Shown here: piece after piece, positions 21,671 through 34,196 of the stretch
How the letters are laid out: every line of letters starts with the position of its first letter
Position numbering within the stretch: the first letter of the stretch is position 1
NCBI GenBank assembly: GCA_014058105.1
Contig: JACGCM010000655.1
Location: 1,424,001-1,488,000 of the forward strand
Source of the DNA: Kingdonia uniflora
Lineage: Eukaryota; Streptophyta; Magnoliopsida; Ranunculales; Circaeasteraceae
Direction of reading: 5' to 3'
DNA: 64,000 nucleotides
Translations under genes and position numbers: made by a program
The notes under the pieces: model-generated
Seen by the model: only the letters and a program-made list of their open reading frames with translations
What the model was told of the DNA's origin: nothing
Databases searched by the model: none

Positions 21671-21806
21671 ATAACTCCTCCGGTGCTCACTCCTTGCTTA
21701 GTAATCTGGGGGATCTTTTCAAAGGTACTGACTCCGGTTGCCTTTGGCTAAAAAAAAACCAGCAACAAGCCATGCAACAAGCCATGAAAAGGGCTATGAC
21801 GTGCAC

Positions 21807-21893
21807 GATAGCGACAAGAAGTTCATCGATGTTCAACATAGCAACAAGAAGTTCATCTTCGTTCAAGATAGCGACAAGAAGTTCATCGATGTT
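21807..21893 (+). repeat. 30-bp tandem triplication
   Basis: Units with AGCGACAAGAAGTTCATC start at 21807, 21837 and 21867. All three frames stay open in translation because the period is a multiple of three, which creates three overlapping open frames in this spot. I do not consider them genes. Confidence 0.92.
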
Positions 21894-24800
21894 AGTGGGT
21901 CCGTCAATCACGACTCGGATAATCGTTCCCTTTTTTAGGGCCTACCTGAACCTCGGGTTTTCCAATCCCGGTTCTACGTACGCAAGTTGACCACTTTTTT
22001 TACCACCTCTCTACCATGTCTCGAGATGGACGAGAAACTTGCGTACGCCGACCACGCTCCGCTAAAGGAGCAAAGAGGAGTGACACGTTCCATCCAAGTA
22101 GCCTAGAGAACAGAGGTGAGGTTTTGGTTTTGGGAAAGGGAAAGATAGGTAGGTCCCCGTACGCAAGTTACCCACTTTTAAAAAGGGTTACCACTTGCGT
22201 ACGGTAGTTTAGAAAGCAATAATTTAACTGGAAAGTAGTTTAGAAGGCTTTTTGCAGCGAAAGAAAAGAATGCTAGGTAGCCGGACCTTTAAACCTTTGC
22301 ATCATCTTGCTTTGTCCACCTCCGGTTCTATTCTAACTCAATCTTAGCTCTGGTCTTTCAGAACCTATTCTAGTGGGCACTACGGTAGCTTGTAGTTTGA
22401 AAGCTACCTTATCTTTAGGCTACCTTCGCATCATCTTGCTTTGTCCACCCCCGGTTCCCTTCCCTATTCTTACGCAGTCTTCGCGCTTATTGCTAAGAGA
22501 CCCTAGACTTTTTTTCTACGCTGGCACCTCTCTAAACCCTAGGGCTTCCTCTTTCCTATCTATCCTGTCTTGACTGGACTGACTTCTCTATCGCCTTTAC
22601 GGGATTCGTCGTCTTCTATTGTGCTATTCTCCTGGCATCCCACCCTGGATTCGTCGTTCTCTTCTCCGTGCATTCCCCTTTTTTTGGAGTCTTGTTCTAC
22701 GCTATTTGCATTCCCCACCTCTGTTGTGGAGTAGGTCTTACGCTATCTCTATCTGGGGGTACTCACGGCTTGCGTCCACATGAGCACCTGTGCTTACGTG
22801 AGTGTGAGAAAAGACTCACGCGTTCCTAAACTACAACTACGAGAACGTAGGTCTTGTTCTACGCTATCTCTTCCCATCTTCTATATGCGCTACACTCTGC
22901 TTGTTATTTTAAGGGTTATTTTGGCCCGTATGTAGATAAAAAAGGAGCTGGTGATGGCTTCAATGGCGCGGTGTGTCTATGGTTCTTCGTCTCTTTTTCC
23001 TATCAACTAGGTGCATGCTATCCTTCTTCCCAACTGCTGCCTCACTAAGATCATGGGAAACCTACTTCCTATGACCCGAAAAGTAGAGTGCTTGTATACG
23101 AAGTCCTTCCAACGCTTCCAACTCAATCTCCTTATCTTGCTTTTTACTCCAAACTACAACTACTAAAAGTTGCGCGTAAACTACCGTAAGTAAACTACTT
23201 ATCCATCATCAAAAACAAGCTTTAACCCGTAATGTATATTTTTAAACGTACGCAAGTCTGTTAAAAAACCAACTCCTAAACTACTAAAAGTTGCGCGTAC
23301 GTAAGTAAACTACTAAAAACAAGTTCTAACTCCACCTTCTTCTTCTGGTTACCCTTTTAAAACATGGGTTACTCTAATGGCTCTAAACTACTGTAGTTTG
23401 TAGTTTGGAGCCTCGTAGTTTAGGAACGGAGCTACTTGTTGCTATTTGAAATTTTAGGATCCTCCCTTGCTCTTTTTCCCAAACTCTAAGGACTGAACCA
23501 AAGCACTAGATGCTAGATGACAGCCTCTAGCCTCTCTTTTTTTCGCCATATCCCCGGCGACTCCTTGTGGGGAGGTAGATAGGTTGGTTGCAGCATCTGG
23601 ATCCTTACTTCATAGGTGAGCCGCGCTTGCTAGGACCAAAACACACCCCAAGAGCGTACTCAATCCCAAGCAAAGAACCATCCATGCGACTTTCACCGCA
23701 CTTGCGTACGAGGATAGGCAAGGCAAAAGGAAAAGAGATGAGCACTAACCAGCCGGATAAAAAAAGCAGGCTCAAGATAAGTAAAGGACTTAGAAGCTCA
23801 AACTTGCGTACGCCGAGAACGAGAACGAGAAGGCGGGAGTGTGTTCCTGCACAGAAGGATTTATTTCTTCTGCAACACACGGCATTAGGAGACAGACATC
23901 TTGAAGCATGCCGAGATCTGTAGGCGAGATAGGCATAGGAGTCCTCGGATCATTGGACTATAAGCGGCTTCTTCTTCTTTTGGAGAAGTAGTTAGAGGCA
24001 ATCTCTTCATATCTCGTGGCGGGGTAGGCCAGAGCTTCTTCTTTTTCTAGAGTAGCGGCAGCGCTGGCTTCGCTACCGCTCTTCTCTGCAGTAGTAGGAG
24101 TCATTAGTGGATAGGAGTAGTAAAAAGTAGTTTAGGCAGCGGCTTCTAAACCTTTCTTGCTGCATTCCCATCTTGCTTTTCTCTCTCTCCTATCTGATCC
24201 AGCTAGGATCCTTCCATTTCCATTCTAGCCTCTTTGACTCCTAAACTACTTGACATCACTCCTATACTGATGTAAAATCCCAGGCATATAGGGCACCTAC
24301 ACACACGGCGAGAGTCGGATCTTCGTACGCAAGTTCCAAAGCTTCTTAGACTAGACTATGTCCCACGCTACTTGCTTACTTCCTATGAGGTCTCATACCT
24401 GAATGTGCAAATAGACGACCCATCTCTAATGGTTAGCTCTATCGACGTATGCAAGTCTGCAGCCTAGCTTTCTAAGGCGGGCATTGGACGTTCTCTCTCA
24501 CTCCATCTTCTTTGGCTAAATGTTCTGAGCTGCTATACTAGGGTCCCAGAGCAAAGGGTCTAAAGGTTCTGATGGCATTGCGGCTTCACTTCAGTCTCAC
24601 TAGCCATCCCATCCCATCTGCTTGGTCTCTAAAAAAAACCCTGCTCCAAACTACAAACTACAACTACCCTAACAATTGGCGATACCGCTCGAGTCCTTCT
24701 TTCTCCGTACGCAAGTCTAGATCCGCGGCTATAGGTGCGTGGTGCGAATCATTGCTTAGTTCAGCCATAGAACCTCATTCCTTCTATTTAGAGACCAACC

Positions 24801-24980
24801 GGGTGAGTCCACTGTCCTTCTATTTAGAGACCAACTGGCTGTACGTGACTCGTAGTTAGAGATGCATCCTAAACTACAACTACTCTTAGGTGCCTACGGT
24901 CCATCTCGGCGTACGCAAGTTAGCTTCTCAATCGCTCTCATAGCACTTACGTCTCTGTTTTAAGGGTATGGTGAAGCTCT

Positions 24981-25048
24981 TTCGTATTCTATCTAGCTAG
25001 CTTCATTCGTATTCTATCTAGCTTCATGCGTATTCTATCTAGCTTCAT
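24981..25048 (+). repeat. Short triplicated unit
   Basis: CGTATTCTATCTAGCTTCAT-type units occur three times at slightly differing spacing (24983, 25008 and 25029, by eye), the first with an extra CTAG. Confidence 0.88.
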
Positions 25049-26220
25049 TTAGGGATTACTCGTCTTCTCGGAAAACCATCTCTCTGCAACACATCCGAAC
25101 CACATTCCTCAGATCACATGACGGGTCAACCGCTCTCTTGCAGTCTTTGTCCCGGGTCTTATAAGGCCAGTGTTTTTACCTACCCCTCTGGTCTCGCTTA
25201 CATACTTATCCGTGCCAAAGTTTATGGAAAAGCAATGAGTAGGAGTGGGGTGAAAGAAAGTAGCCTGTAAAAAAACAGCAAGCTCGGACCCTATATCCGC
25301 CTAACCCACTCTAGGGCCATTAGAAAAGGGGGGAGGAAAATGTAGAGGAAAAAGCTTCCTACTTGCGTGCGGTCAAAAGAGCAAGGCGAGCGTTGTCTTC
25401 CGCGCCGGAGAAAAGACAGGGCACCAAGCGTAGTTTAGAAACCTAAGGTTTTTTTTAGGGGCTAGGTCTGGTGGTTCAATATTGCATAGTGGATTTGTAT
25501 AGGCGCAGGTCTACAAGAAAGGTTTTCTTGGATTTCATAGTGGTAATGACCTATATATAGCGAGAGTTATTTGCTTCGCAATTTCCTACCGGTGTTTTTT
25601 TAGAAAGAAGAAGACTCCACTTCTTTACCTACGCTTCGTCTATCCGTCAGTGTTACTTTTGACGACGGAACCTTGCTTTTCACTACCAAAGTTACCTAGT
25701 CTAACCTCGACCCACCTCCGTAGTTTAGGATCCTTGTTAAAAAATAACTCCACCTACTAGATAAAACGCCATTCAGCGGAAAACGCCTTCTCTTTTTAAC
25801 GTACGCAAGTCCGGCTACATTTCCATAGTTTCACTCGGTGTGTTTTAGGCTACCTCACCTCTTTTCCTTTTAGCGCTTTCCCCAGAAAGAAAGAAAGACC
25901 TTTTCTTTGTAGAAAAAAGTATAGTGCTAGGGCTAAAAGAGGAGTTAAAAAAGCGTCGGTAATATATTCTGTTAGGAGTGTGTTGCTTTCAAGTAGCAAC
26001 GAAAGACTTACAGGCTTTTTAAGGACTTGCGTACGTTAAAAAGAGTTTAAAAGAGCTACTTCTTACCCTACCTCTTTTGACTCTAGCGGAGGCCCTGAAG
26101 ACTGAACCATCGCTATGTGCTAAAGGCGGGGTAATATCTCGATTCGCATAGTGTTCATGTCATGTTTGCTATTTAGTCTTCGTCTTTTGAGTACCCTTAA
26201 AAAAAAAAGATGAACAGCGG

Positions 26221-26268
26221 TGTGTTGCTGTCTAAGGCTTTCTGCGCTCTAAAAGCCTTAGACAACAC
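26221..26268. repeat. Imperfect hairpin
   Basis: TGTCTAAGGCTTT pairs with AAAGCCTTAGACA and the stem extends with TGTGTTG against CAACACA after a 3-nt bulge (CTG). The loop is about 10 nt. It stands alone among the hairpins seen because it contains none of the common modules. Without an upstream gene I cannot call it a terminator. Confidence 0.8.
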
Positions 26269-28645
26269 AACAGTAATGGGTGTGTTGGAGGAGGTTTTTT
26301 ATTAGGCTCAAGGTTGAGACCTACTAGTCAAGGGGAGGGAGTTAGTAGGCCTAGCCAACCCAACGCTTTTGCGCTTGAAGGATCCTAGCAAGATTGTGTC
26401 ACTGGGAATGCCTCCAAAACTACGCTACCTATAAAAAAAACTAGAAGAAACGCTGTACGCAAGTTCCTGGCTTTTTTTACTTCATTCCTGGCCTACGCTT
26501 CCTAACTCGCCTTCGCTTTATTCTATTGATAGGCGCATTACCACTACCTCCTACAGAAAGGCCTAACTCTTGCTATACCTTCGGTTTTTTATAATCGCCA
26601 CTCTTTTCTTTAAGGATCCTCCTCAAATAGTGCACATACCTGGCTTTTTTGACTTCATTCTTCGCCGTACGCAAGTCATCTTCTTGTTCCCCCCCAAAAA
26701 ACACCTTGTGTTGGATAAGCAAAGCTAGCGCTCTGCGTTCACCGTACGCAAGTAGTAGAGGAAAAGGAAAGAGAGGGGTCAATAGCACAAGCACACCGGA
26801 ACTTGCGTACGTTGAAAGAAAAGCTGGACAAAAGGTTTAGGTATAATGGCTGGGGATAGAAACCCACGCAGCACATGCCACTTCAGCGAAAAAGCGAGTA
26901 CTAAACTTGCGTACGTTGAAAGAAAAGCATGTCTAGGTCCAAAAGAAGGCGAGGTCATGTCTAACTGTTAGCCGGTTTGTCTATCAATCAGAAAAGTGAG
27001 GTTTTCAGTCGTCTTGGATAAGCAAACGCGTCGCTCAAGCGAAAAAAGGTAGGACGTAGTGTTTTTTTTTTTATTTTAGGCACACTACTCCTAAACTACT
27101 GTCTATCATAGCTTCAGCAACTACGTTTACGACTCCCACCTCTCTCAGCAGTTAGGGGCCTGACCCAGCCTCTAACCCTTTTAAACGTACGCAAGTCCGG
27201 AGACTATAGTTACCCACTTTTTAAAAGGGTTACTCTTCTTTCTTCCTTATTCTATCTCAAAGAACCTATTCTTGTTTTTAAATACCTCTGCGTTTTTGAA
27301 AGGCTACCTTTTCATTCTATCTCCTTTTCTTGGCTCTTCTTGAGTGGAGACGCCGTACGCAAGTCTAGCTACTTTTTTGCCTATACCGGACCCAAGCACG
27401 GAAGTAGCTAGAGGACTTGCTCCTTGCCTGAAGCACAGATCTATGGGCTACCTCTTGCATTGGGTTAGCGTCTGTCCTGCCGCCTGGCGGGTCTTCCCTT
27501 ACTGGAGCCTATCTCATTCTTCTTTCTTTTTCTGCCGACCCACCTCTACTGTAGACACCCGAACCTCCCCTTCTCCTGCCTTATTATTGAGCTGGATTCC
27601 TTATATGACAACGTAAAAGCGAGCCACCGGTAAAGGCATGTTAGAAGAGATTTGACGCCTGGGCAATTAGACATCCGTAGTTTAGGAGACCTCTAGCTAC
27701 TTTTTTAGAGCTACACTCTACACAATTGAACCAACTGATAGCTATATATCCCCCCGCAACGCATGACATGCATTCGAGAGTCAAATGCCTTTTGCGTTCT
27801 TTCTCTTTTATTCTTTGGTGGGTAGCCTGATCCTAGCGTAGCAAGTGGCCCTATAGGTTCGATTAGTCCTAATTGTCCGAAGTTGTCCTAGTAGTAGTCC
27901 GAAGGTAAAAAGCGTCAGTTGGGGCCCTTTTTTAGAGCTGGGCAGCTATAGTAGGATAAGGATAGGCTATGTTGCTACCTCTTATTCTTAGCAAAGGCTG
28001 CTCTCTAAAACACAAACACACTACTGCCACTTCACTAACGCCGTACGCAAGTTCAACGAAAAGAGAAGACTAACATGCCAGGAAATAGCGTCGCCTAAAC
28101 TAAGAATGAAGACATCAATGCACGCCTTAGATCATTCTTCACGATTCCCTCTTGCTCTTTCTTTACGCTCCTAAACCAAACCAAACAACCAACCCTTTTT
28201 GGTTAAAAAAGCCCCGGATTTTGCCGCGTGGGTGAAAGTTTCAGAAGCGCTCTCTAAACTACAAACTACTCTTTAATACTCTTTCTTCTCTTTCTCTAAT
28301 CAAAAAGAAAGGCCACCTCCGGTGGGAGCCAGAAGGTAGTTTGGAGGTCGAAAAGAAAGGAAGCTGTAGTTAAAAAGGGCGTGGGTGAAAGTTGGAGAAA
28401 GGTTTTTTAGGTAGTCAAATCCTTAGGTAGTCGGTAGTCAAATACCTGCGCAAATTGGATAGGCAGAACGCACGCTATAAGATTACGTAGTTTGTAGTTT
28501 GGATCCTATTTTCCATCATCTTATCCATCATCCACTATTTATCTCTGTTTTGACTCCTAAACTACAACTACTTCTTTAGCTTTTTCCTCTGATTCACCGT
28601 ACGCAAGTAGAACCTAGTCACTCTAAAGACAAACCCACTACCACT

Positions 28646-28721
28646 AAGCAACCTCTTTTTAGGCCTAGAGCGACTACGAAGAGAGCAAAAAGCAACCTCT
28701 TTTTAGGCCTAGAGCGACTAC
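28646..28721 (+). repeat. 32-bp direct duplication
   Basis: AAGCAACCTCTTTTTAGGCC through AGAGCGACTAC is present at 28646-28677 and 28690-28721. Confidence 0.92.
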
Positions 28722-28913
28722 TAGGTGAAGGATCCTCGGAGCAAAAAGCATCAGACTTGCTAGTGAAGAAAAAAAACACGTGCTCATAAAGAAAGCTGAG
28801 GTCTAAAACTACGCGTTGCCTACTGTGAGCTTGTGGAACCCGTGAGTTTGGGTAGAAATCCAGGCTCGACTGAGCGCTCTGTTCTATTAACGAAAGAAGA
28901 GACTGGACCAGCT

Positions 28914-29042
28914 ATTTAGCCAATTTAGCCACGCCAGCTATTTAGCCACAAGGAGGAGACTGGACCAGTTAGCCACGCCAGCTATTTAGCCACAATGAAG
29001 AAGTCGAGAAAGTTAGCCACAACGAAGAAGTCGAGAAAGTAG
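28914..29042 (+). repeat. Compound TTAGCCAC repeat
   Basis: TTAGCCAC-containing units recur six times in about 100 bp, combined with GAGACTGGACCAG (twice) and GAAGAAGTCGAGAAAGT (twice). The order is irregular, showing several rounds of duplication and deletion. Confidence 0.88.
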
Positions 29043-29067
29043 AAGTTCAATTCCTTTTCTTTTCTTT

Positions 29068-29140
29068 GGTGCTCACAATAGGCATTTCACTGGGTGCTCA
29101 CAACAGGCATTTCGCTGGGTGCTCACAATAGGCATTTCAC
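29068..29140 (+). repeat. 25-bp tandem triplication
   Basis: GGTGCTCACAATAGGCATTT units start at 29068, 29093 and 29118 with one or two base changes. Confidence 0.92.
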
Positions 29141-29405
29141 TATTCTTAGGGTTGTGCCTGGTTTTTGTTGAAATAGGCTTGGAAAAAAAAAATAAAAATC
29201 GCGACTTTCATCACTGTACGCAAGTTTGTTTTTTTTCTTTTCTGAGATCAAACTCCAGCAGGAAAAGAAGGTTGGAAAAGGACGATATTTCTGATTCTAG
29301 TTAGGGTACTACGCCCGTAGTTTAGGACGCAAGAGTAGTTGTAGTTTAGGATCCTCTTTTAAAAGAAGAACACACTGGAGAAATCAATCACGAGACTTGC
29401 GTACG

Positions 29406-29435
29406 GTAGTTTGTAGTTTGTAGTTTGTAGTTTAG
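29406..29435 (+). repeat. Four-unit GTAGTTTG run
   Basis: The 8-bp unit GTAGTTTG is repeated three times and closed by GTAGTTTAG, directly after an 11-mer (29395-29405). Most other sites have one or two units, so the unit number varies by slippage. Confidence 0.92.
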
Positions 29436-30485
29436 GGAGCTTCTTTAAAAAGTTACCAACGCCTTTTTCGCGTACGCAAGTCCCTAAACTACTAGCTGCA
29501 TAGCTCCTTTTTAAAGCGATACTTGCGCTAAAAAAAGGAGTAGTTTGTAGTTTAGAGCACGATTTCTTGCTGTTTTACAAACGCCAGATCGAAAAAGTTG
29601 AGTCCACCCATAGGCGAAAATCTGGCGCTATTCATTTTCCCGGCTTTACGCAACTTTGGCGCTTTCAAAAAAGACGACGGAAGCGATCCTACGTGCACAT
29701 GTATTCTAACCTCTTATCGCGCCTCTACGAACCTTTTTTTCTTAGGTCTAGCCACACCTATAGGTAGAGCGAGGATCTCGACGACCAGGTAGAAAACGGC
29801 TGACGCTTTTTCGCGACTGTGGCTTCTTGTCCATCGACTATAGGCCTTTCACTGGCAGCAGGCCCACCTGCTATCTCTAAGCTCTAAAAAAGGCGTTTCA
29901 CAAGACATCAGCACTATGTATTCAAGACTGAGTTGGTGTTCAGTACGCGAAGTTTCGCCCTATTAATGAGGGGATCACCTAGCTTCGGGGTGCATATGAA
30001 GACGCTATCAATCTACCTCTCGGTTCTCGCTAAGCAGCGACGCCAAAGTTTGAAGACGCTATCGAACTGCCAAATCGCCTTTCAAATACCATATGGAAAT
30101 CCTACTCGTGCGCAATGTGTGTCGTGGATGGAGACTCAAACGGCGGACATAACCGCAGGCCCTCTGTGCTCCGCCTACCCAAATTGACGACGGAGCCAAA
30201 CCCACATAGGGGGGCAAGATTGAGGTAGCCGTAGGTGGAAGCCTTTCAAATAGCTCAGAGGAAGCCGGACTTATTTTTTTAGCTTGCTATTTGGCTTTTT
30301 CTCCAACACACCCCTGGATCACCCCGTCGTAGCAAGGATCCGTCAGTCGTAGCAAGGATCCGTCAGACGAAGGACAATAGCACTCCTCTTAGTTCCTTTC
30401 TGCAAAGCCTCCACCAAAGAAAATTGCCACTCAACTCTTTATCGCGTACGCAAGTAGTAGCTAGGTAAGAAAAATATACATTACG

Positions 30486-30660
30486 CGTAAAAAGGTGTTT
30501 CAAAGTAGTTTAGCCGACGAAAGAGATGATGGATAAGTAGTTTAGGATCCTAAACTACGTTTTTTTTCTAACCTCATTTTCCCGTACGCAAGTCTTATTT
30601 TAAAACGTCGAAAATGCGCAAAAAGGTGTTTCAAAGTAGTTTAGCCAACGAAAGAAAAGG
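30486..30660 (+). repeat. 45-bp duplication with alternate tails
   Basis: AAAAAGGTGTTTCAAAGTAG followed by TTTAGCCGACGAAAG is present near 30490 and again near 30615. The first copy is followed by GATGATGGATAA and a full 22-bp BamHI palindrome, the second by AAAAGGATCCTAAACTAC, so the same left part carries two different versions of the BamHI module. Confidence 0.88.
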
Positions 30661-31077
30661 ATCCTAAACTACGGCACTAGCTTCTTTTCTGCCCATAGAC
30701 GATAGCAAAAATATACATTACGCGCAAAAGTTTCATCCAACCATACTTGCGTACGGGAAAAACCCACTCGCCTCTTTTCCGCGTACGTAAGTAGTGAGCT
30801 AACATAAAAAATATACATTACGCGAAATATGAAGAAAAGAGTCAGACTATAGGCCAAAACCCACTCAACTCTTTTCCGCCGTACGACGATATAAAAAATA
30901 TACATTACGCGCTTTTGAGACCCAGAGTAGTAGTTTAGCCGTTTAGAGTCTAACACTATGCCTATTTCTGCCCATAGACGATAGCAAAACCAATAAAGTT
31001 TCATCCAACCCTACTTGCGTACGGTTAAAACCCACTTCTTTTTCTTTTACGCAAGTCTTTTCCTTTCTTATCTCACG

Positions 31078-31210
31078 GTACGCAAGTCTCACTTTCTAGT
31101 TTCTAGTGGTGCGCATCTTATTTCACTGTATGCAAGTCTCACTTTCTAGTTTCTAGTGGTGCGCATCTTATTTCACTGTATGCAAGTCTCACTTTCTAGT
31201 GGTGCGTACT
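31078..31210 (+). repeat. 50-bp tandem carrying 11-mer variants
   Basis: GCAAGTCTCACTTTCTAGT starts at 31082, 31132 and 31182. The first unit begins GGTACGCAAGT and the next two TGTATGCAAGT, so the 11-mer was copied with the unit and has changed in the array. Confidence 0.92.
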
Positions 31211-31307
31211 GGTGATCCTTTGTCTTTATATCTTCAAATGGTAGTTTGTAGTTTAGAGGCATAAAAATAGGGAAGGGAACCGTACCATATTCCAATTTCT
31301 TCTTCTT

Positions 31308-31330
31308 CGTACGCAAGTTCGTACGCAAGT
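31308..31330 (-). repeat. Tandem double 11-mer
   Basis: CGTACGCAAGT is repeated directly with one T between the copies. The only other direct double I saw is at 60315-60337, there in the opposite orientation with one A between. Confidence 0.93.
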
Positions 31331-34196
31331 TCGGAGACCTAAAAACTTAAGGAAGCTACTAAAATAGGGAAAGGAGAGACCGTCTACTTTAATTCAATCT
31401 TCTAGGCAGGCCATTGAACGTTTATAGGAGAAGATAGAGGGGGGTTAAGCTGCCTGCCTTTATTGCGGTTCAGGTGACTAAAACAAAACAGCTGACTCAC
31501 CTGTTTATGCTCTAGATTTGGTATGCTACCTTCTTCTTCTTATTTGGAGACCTTTTCGGAGACTTTTTCTTTTAAGGAAGCCACTAATTAGAAAACTCAC
31601 GATTAAAAAGAGGCAACCTTCACCTTTAAAGTAGCGAAAATAGGCACCTGGAGACACAAAATGAGAAATCAGGCTCCGGAAGGAACCTAAAGTTTTCTCT
31701 ACTTGCGTACGAAGAAAACTGCTATTCAGCGAGCCTTTCAGCGAGCTAAAAAGTGAAAAACAAATAGACATTACGCAGAAAAGTGAACCAAAAACGCTAG
31801 TCAAGAAATCCACAATTTCGAAGACAGGTAAACAACCCCTGTTTCATAGGCTAAAAAGCCTAGGAAGCCCCGTTTAGATCTCCTTTTTGACCCCACATCG
31901 AAGATCCTAGAAAAATATTTTGCTAAAGAGAAACAGCGAATCCGGTGACCTTTTTTCGTTCACTTTTGGGGCTTGTTTTTTTCACTGTAATGTCTATAAA
32001 AAAAAGGAAAAAAAAACTCAGCGTGAGAAACCTTTTGTAGACTAGCTCTAACCGAGTTGGTGTCCAGACCTCACTACACTAGACATTACCGATACTCAAT
32101 CGTAGTCAAGCTTTATCCTAGCCAACATGATAGACAGATGTAGGTATAGGTAGCCGGAGGTGGGCTTTAAAAAGAGGTATATGGAAAAGAGGTAGCTTTT
32201 TGTTAGCACCACCTAGGTAGGATCCAAACTACAAACTACGAGTAGCCTAAGCAAGGGATCGCCAGAGAGATGGGTGAGTGAGTTTGCGATAGCGATGGGT
32301 CAGCGATTAAAAAGAGCGAAGATTGAGCTGTGAGTTCTTGAGCAACAAAAAGAGGTAGCCTTTGAGTTCTTGAACGCAGAGGTAGCTTTTTTTAGAATAG
32401 GTATTGAGCTGTCAAAAGCGGAGTTAAATAAGAGTTAAGAGAAGAAGGTGTTATCTACTAAGAAACGAAAAGCTAAGGGAAAGGCAAGTTTGGGAAGCCA
32501 GGTAGCCGAATTAAAGAGCTAACTTGCGTACGGAAAAGCAGAAACAGAAGTTTGTGAAGCTAGGTAAACGCAAGGTTGTGAAGCGAGGTAGCCGAATTAA
32601 AGAGCTAACTTGCGTACGGAAAAGCAGAAACGTTTAGCTAAGGGAAAGGCTAGTTTGATGTGGGAAAGGCAAGTTTTATTAGGTAGCCGAAGGAAGCTTG
32701 TAGCGCAGCAACTTTTAAAAGGAGCTAACTCTAATAGTAGGCGGGAGTTAAGGAGCTAGCGACAAAGGATCCTTTTTTTGGACTTGCGTACGGAGATAAG
32801 CAATCAAGAAAGAAATAGCGCCTTGATTTGGTCTGGTGTGCTTTTGTCTTTCACGCGTTCAGGAAGAAAGCCAATCAGGGCACCAGCGAGAATCCATAGA
32901 AGAGATTTGCGTCACTTACGTACGCAGAAAAAAGGACTGAGGATGTCCAAATGTTAGGAGCTACTTGCTAGGGCCGTAGTTAAGGATCCTTCCAACCAAG
33001 TCTTTAGGATTTGCGTAGTTAAGGCTACCACCTCCTAACAGTTTAGAGTTAGCTCTCTAACTACTAAAGCCTCCAAACTACCTTTAACGTACGCAAGTCC
33101 CACTTGTTTTTGTAGCTTACTTACGTACGCGCAACTAGTGTTCGCTCTCTAACTACTAAAGCCTCCAAACTACCTTCTGGCTCTTTTTAACCTTTTTAAG
33201 CGCCCTTCCACCTCTCTATCTTTTCCTCCTTTTAAAGCCTACTAGCTTTAGCAAGCTTCCTTTGAATCATAGTCTAGAGCTAGCGATGTCTGTCTAGAGA
33301 GATTTGCTAAGGTTTCTTTTTTGAAGAGCTAGGGATCCCCGTACGCAAGTGTAGCTATGTTTTCGTAGTGGTCATGTCTACGCGGCGCCTTCGTCCGAGC
33401 TCAAGGGAACCTTAGACTTCCTAGCTCAAGTGAACCTTAGACTTAGGTGAGGCGCCCGGTTTTGACTTTGATCTGTAGTTGGTCCAGTAAGATGCTCCGC
33501 AGCTGTTCCGAGAGTCTGAGGATCCTTGGCTCATGTAGGTCGTCCTTCACGCCTCATCGTCGAGTCTTCCCCCGCCTGCACCAAACTCTTGGCGTTAGAG
33601 CCTTCGCGTACATGATCTGGTGCCCTCTAAAAAGCTTTTGAGAGACCGATGCCTTTAAAGAACTAACCGGCGAGTACGTTGCTCGGCTTTGCGACTCAAA
33701 GCATCCTTTCTTTCTATGCCCCTAAAAAAACTCGTGTCCGACGCGCTTTTTCTAACTCGGCGAAAATTTGGCTAAAAAAAGCCTCTAACTACTTTTGCAG
33801 CTAGGACGAAGCTCTCATACGGCTTGGTAGGATCAGGTAACTGCAAAACACAGCTTCCTCAATCTGAACCTCAGGTTCGAGCTCCTTTAACCCACGCCTC
33901 TAAACTACGCTTTTAAAATACCCGACAGCTACCTTCCGTCAAGTGAGTGGAGCAGCGATCGCAACGTCTCTAAAGATGAACCAGCGGTAGTCGTTCACTA
34001 GGCCTTTCACTCAACTCATTTGTTCTGGCTTGATAGCTTTTCTCTTCCCACAGGCCTGCTCTCTAGCTACTTCTCCCCAACTTCGCATAGAGAGAGTGAT
34101 CCTTGCGGCTAGCTACGCAAGTGGGAGGAAAGGAAGCCTTTCAAAAACGCAGAGGTTTTAAGTAGTTAGAGAGCTAGCGCCTTTAAAGAATTAGTA

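Larger units (their letters stand above)
20001..25000. other. Gene-free region, 20-25 kb
   Basis: No gene is recognised. Open frames at 21077-21352 and 23588-23923 (111 codons) have no domain I know; the second contains two 11-mers. The stretch contains tandem duplications at 20827-20922 and 21807-21893, a reverse-strand T-arm-like sequence at 21471, and duplicated GCATCATCTTGCTTTGTCCA segments near 22297 and 22428. The part from 22.5 to 23.1 kb is comparatively poor in the common modules. Confidence 0.7.
25001..30200. other. Gene-free region, 25-30.2 kb
   Basis: No gene is recognised. Short tandem duplications lie at 24981-25048, 28646-28721, about 28914-29042 and 29068-29140, and an 8-bp-period run at 29406-29435. 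A stem-loop with an 11-13-bp arm sits at 26221-26268. The final part, about 29.77-30.19 kb, lacks the common modules and carries an 84-codon plus-strand frame (29933-30187) of unknown nature. Confidence 0.7.
30201..33000. other. Gene-free module-rich region, 30.2-33 kb
   Basis: No gene is recognised. Four AATATACATTACG modules occur between 30.47 and 30.91 kb, close to BamHI-palindrome modules and 11-mers, so several module families lie side by side in less than 600 bp. A three-copy 50-bp tandem follows at 31078-31210 and a doubled 11-mer at 31308-31330. Between 32.4 and 32.7 kb a segment with AAAGAGCTAACTTGCGTACG is present twice (32517 and 32603), with similar flanking words. Confidence 0.7.

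Noticed and set aside
21694..21990. Overlapping repeat-protein-like frames (DSDKKFIDV, IATRSSS)
   Set aside because: Three frames are open at once because of a 30-bp tandem repeat, which is typical of non-coding duplication.
23588..23923. 111-codon plus-strand frame and its minus-strand partner
   Set aside because: Contains two 11-mers in frame and no recognisable domain; an open frame on both strands suggests composition effects.
26221..26268. Rho-independent terminator
   Set aside because: A good stem-loop but no T-run directly after it and no gene before it.
30710..31020. Origin of replication with iterons
   Set aside because: Repeated D modules and 11-mers here are the same dispersed words seen throughout; there is no regular spacing and no initiator gene.
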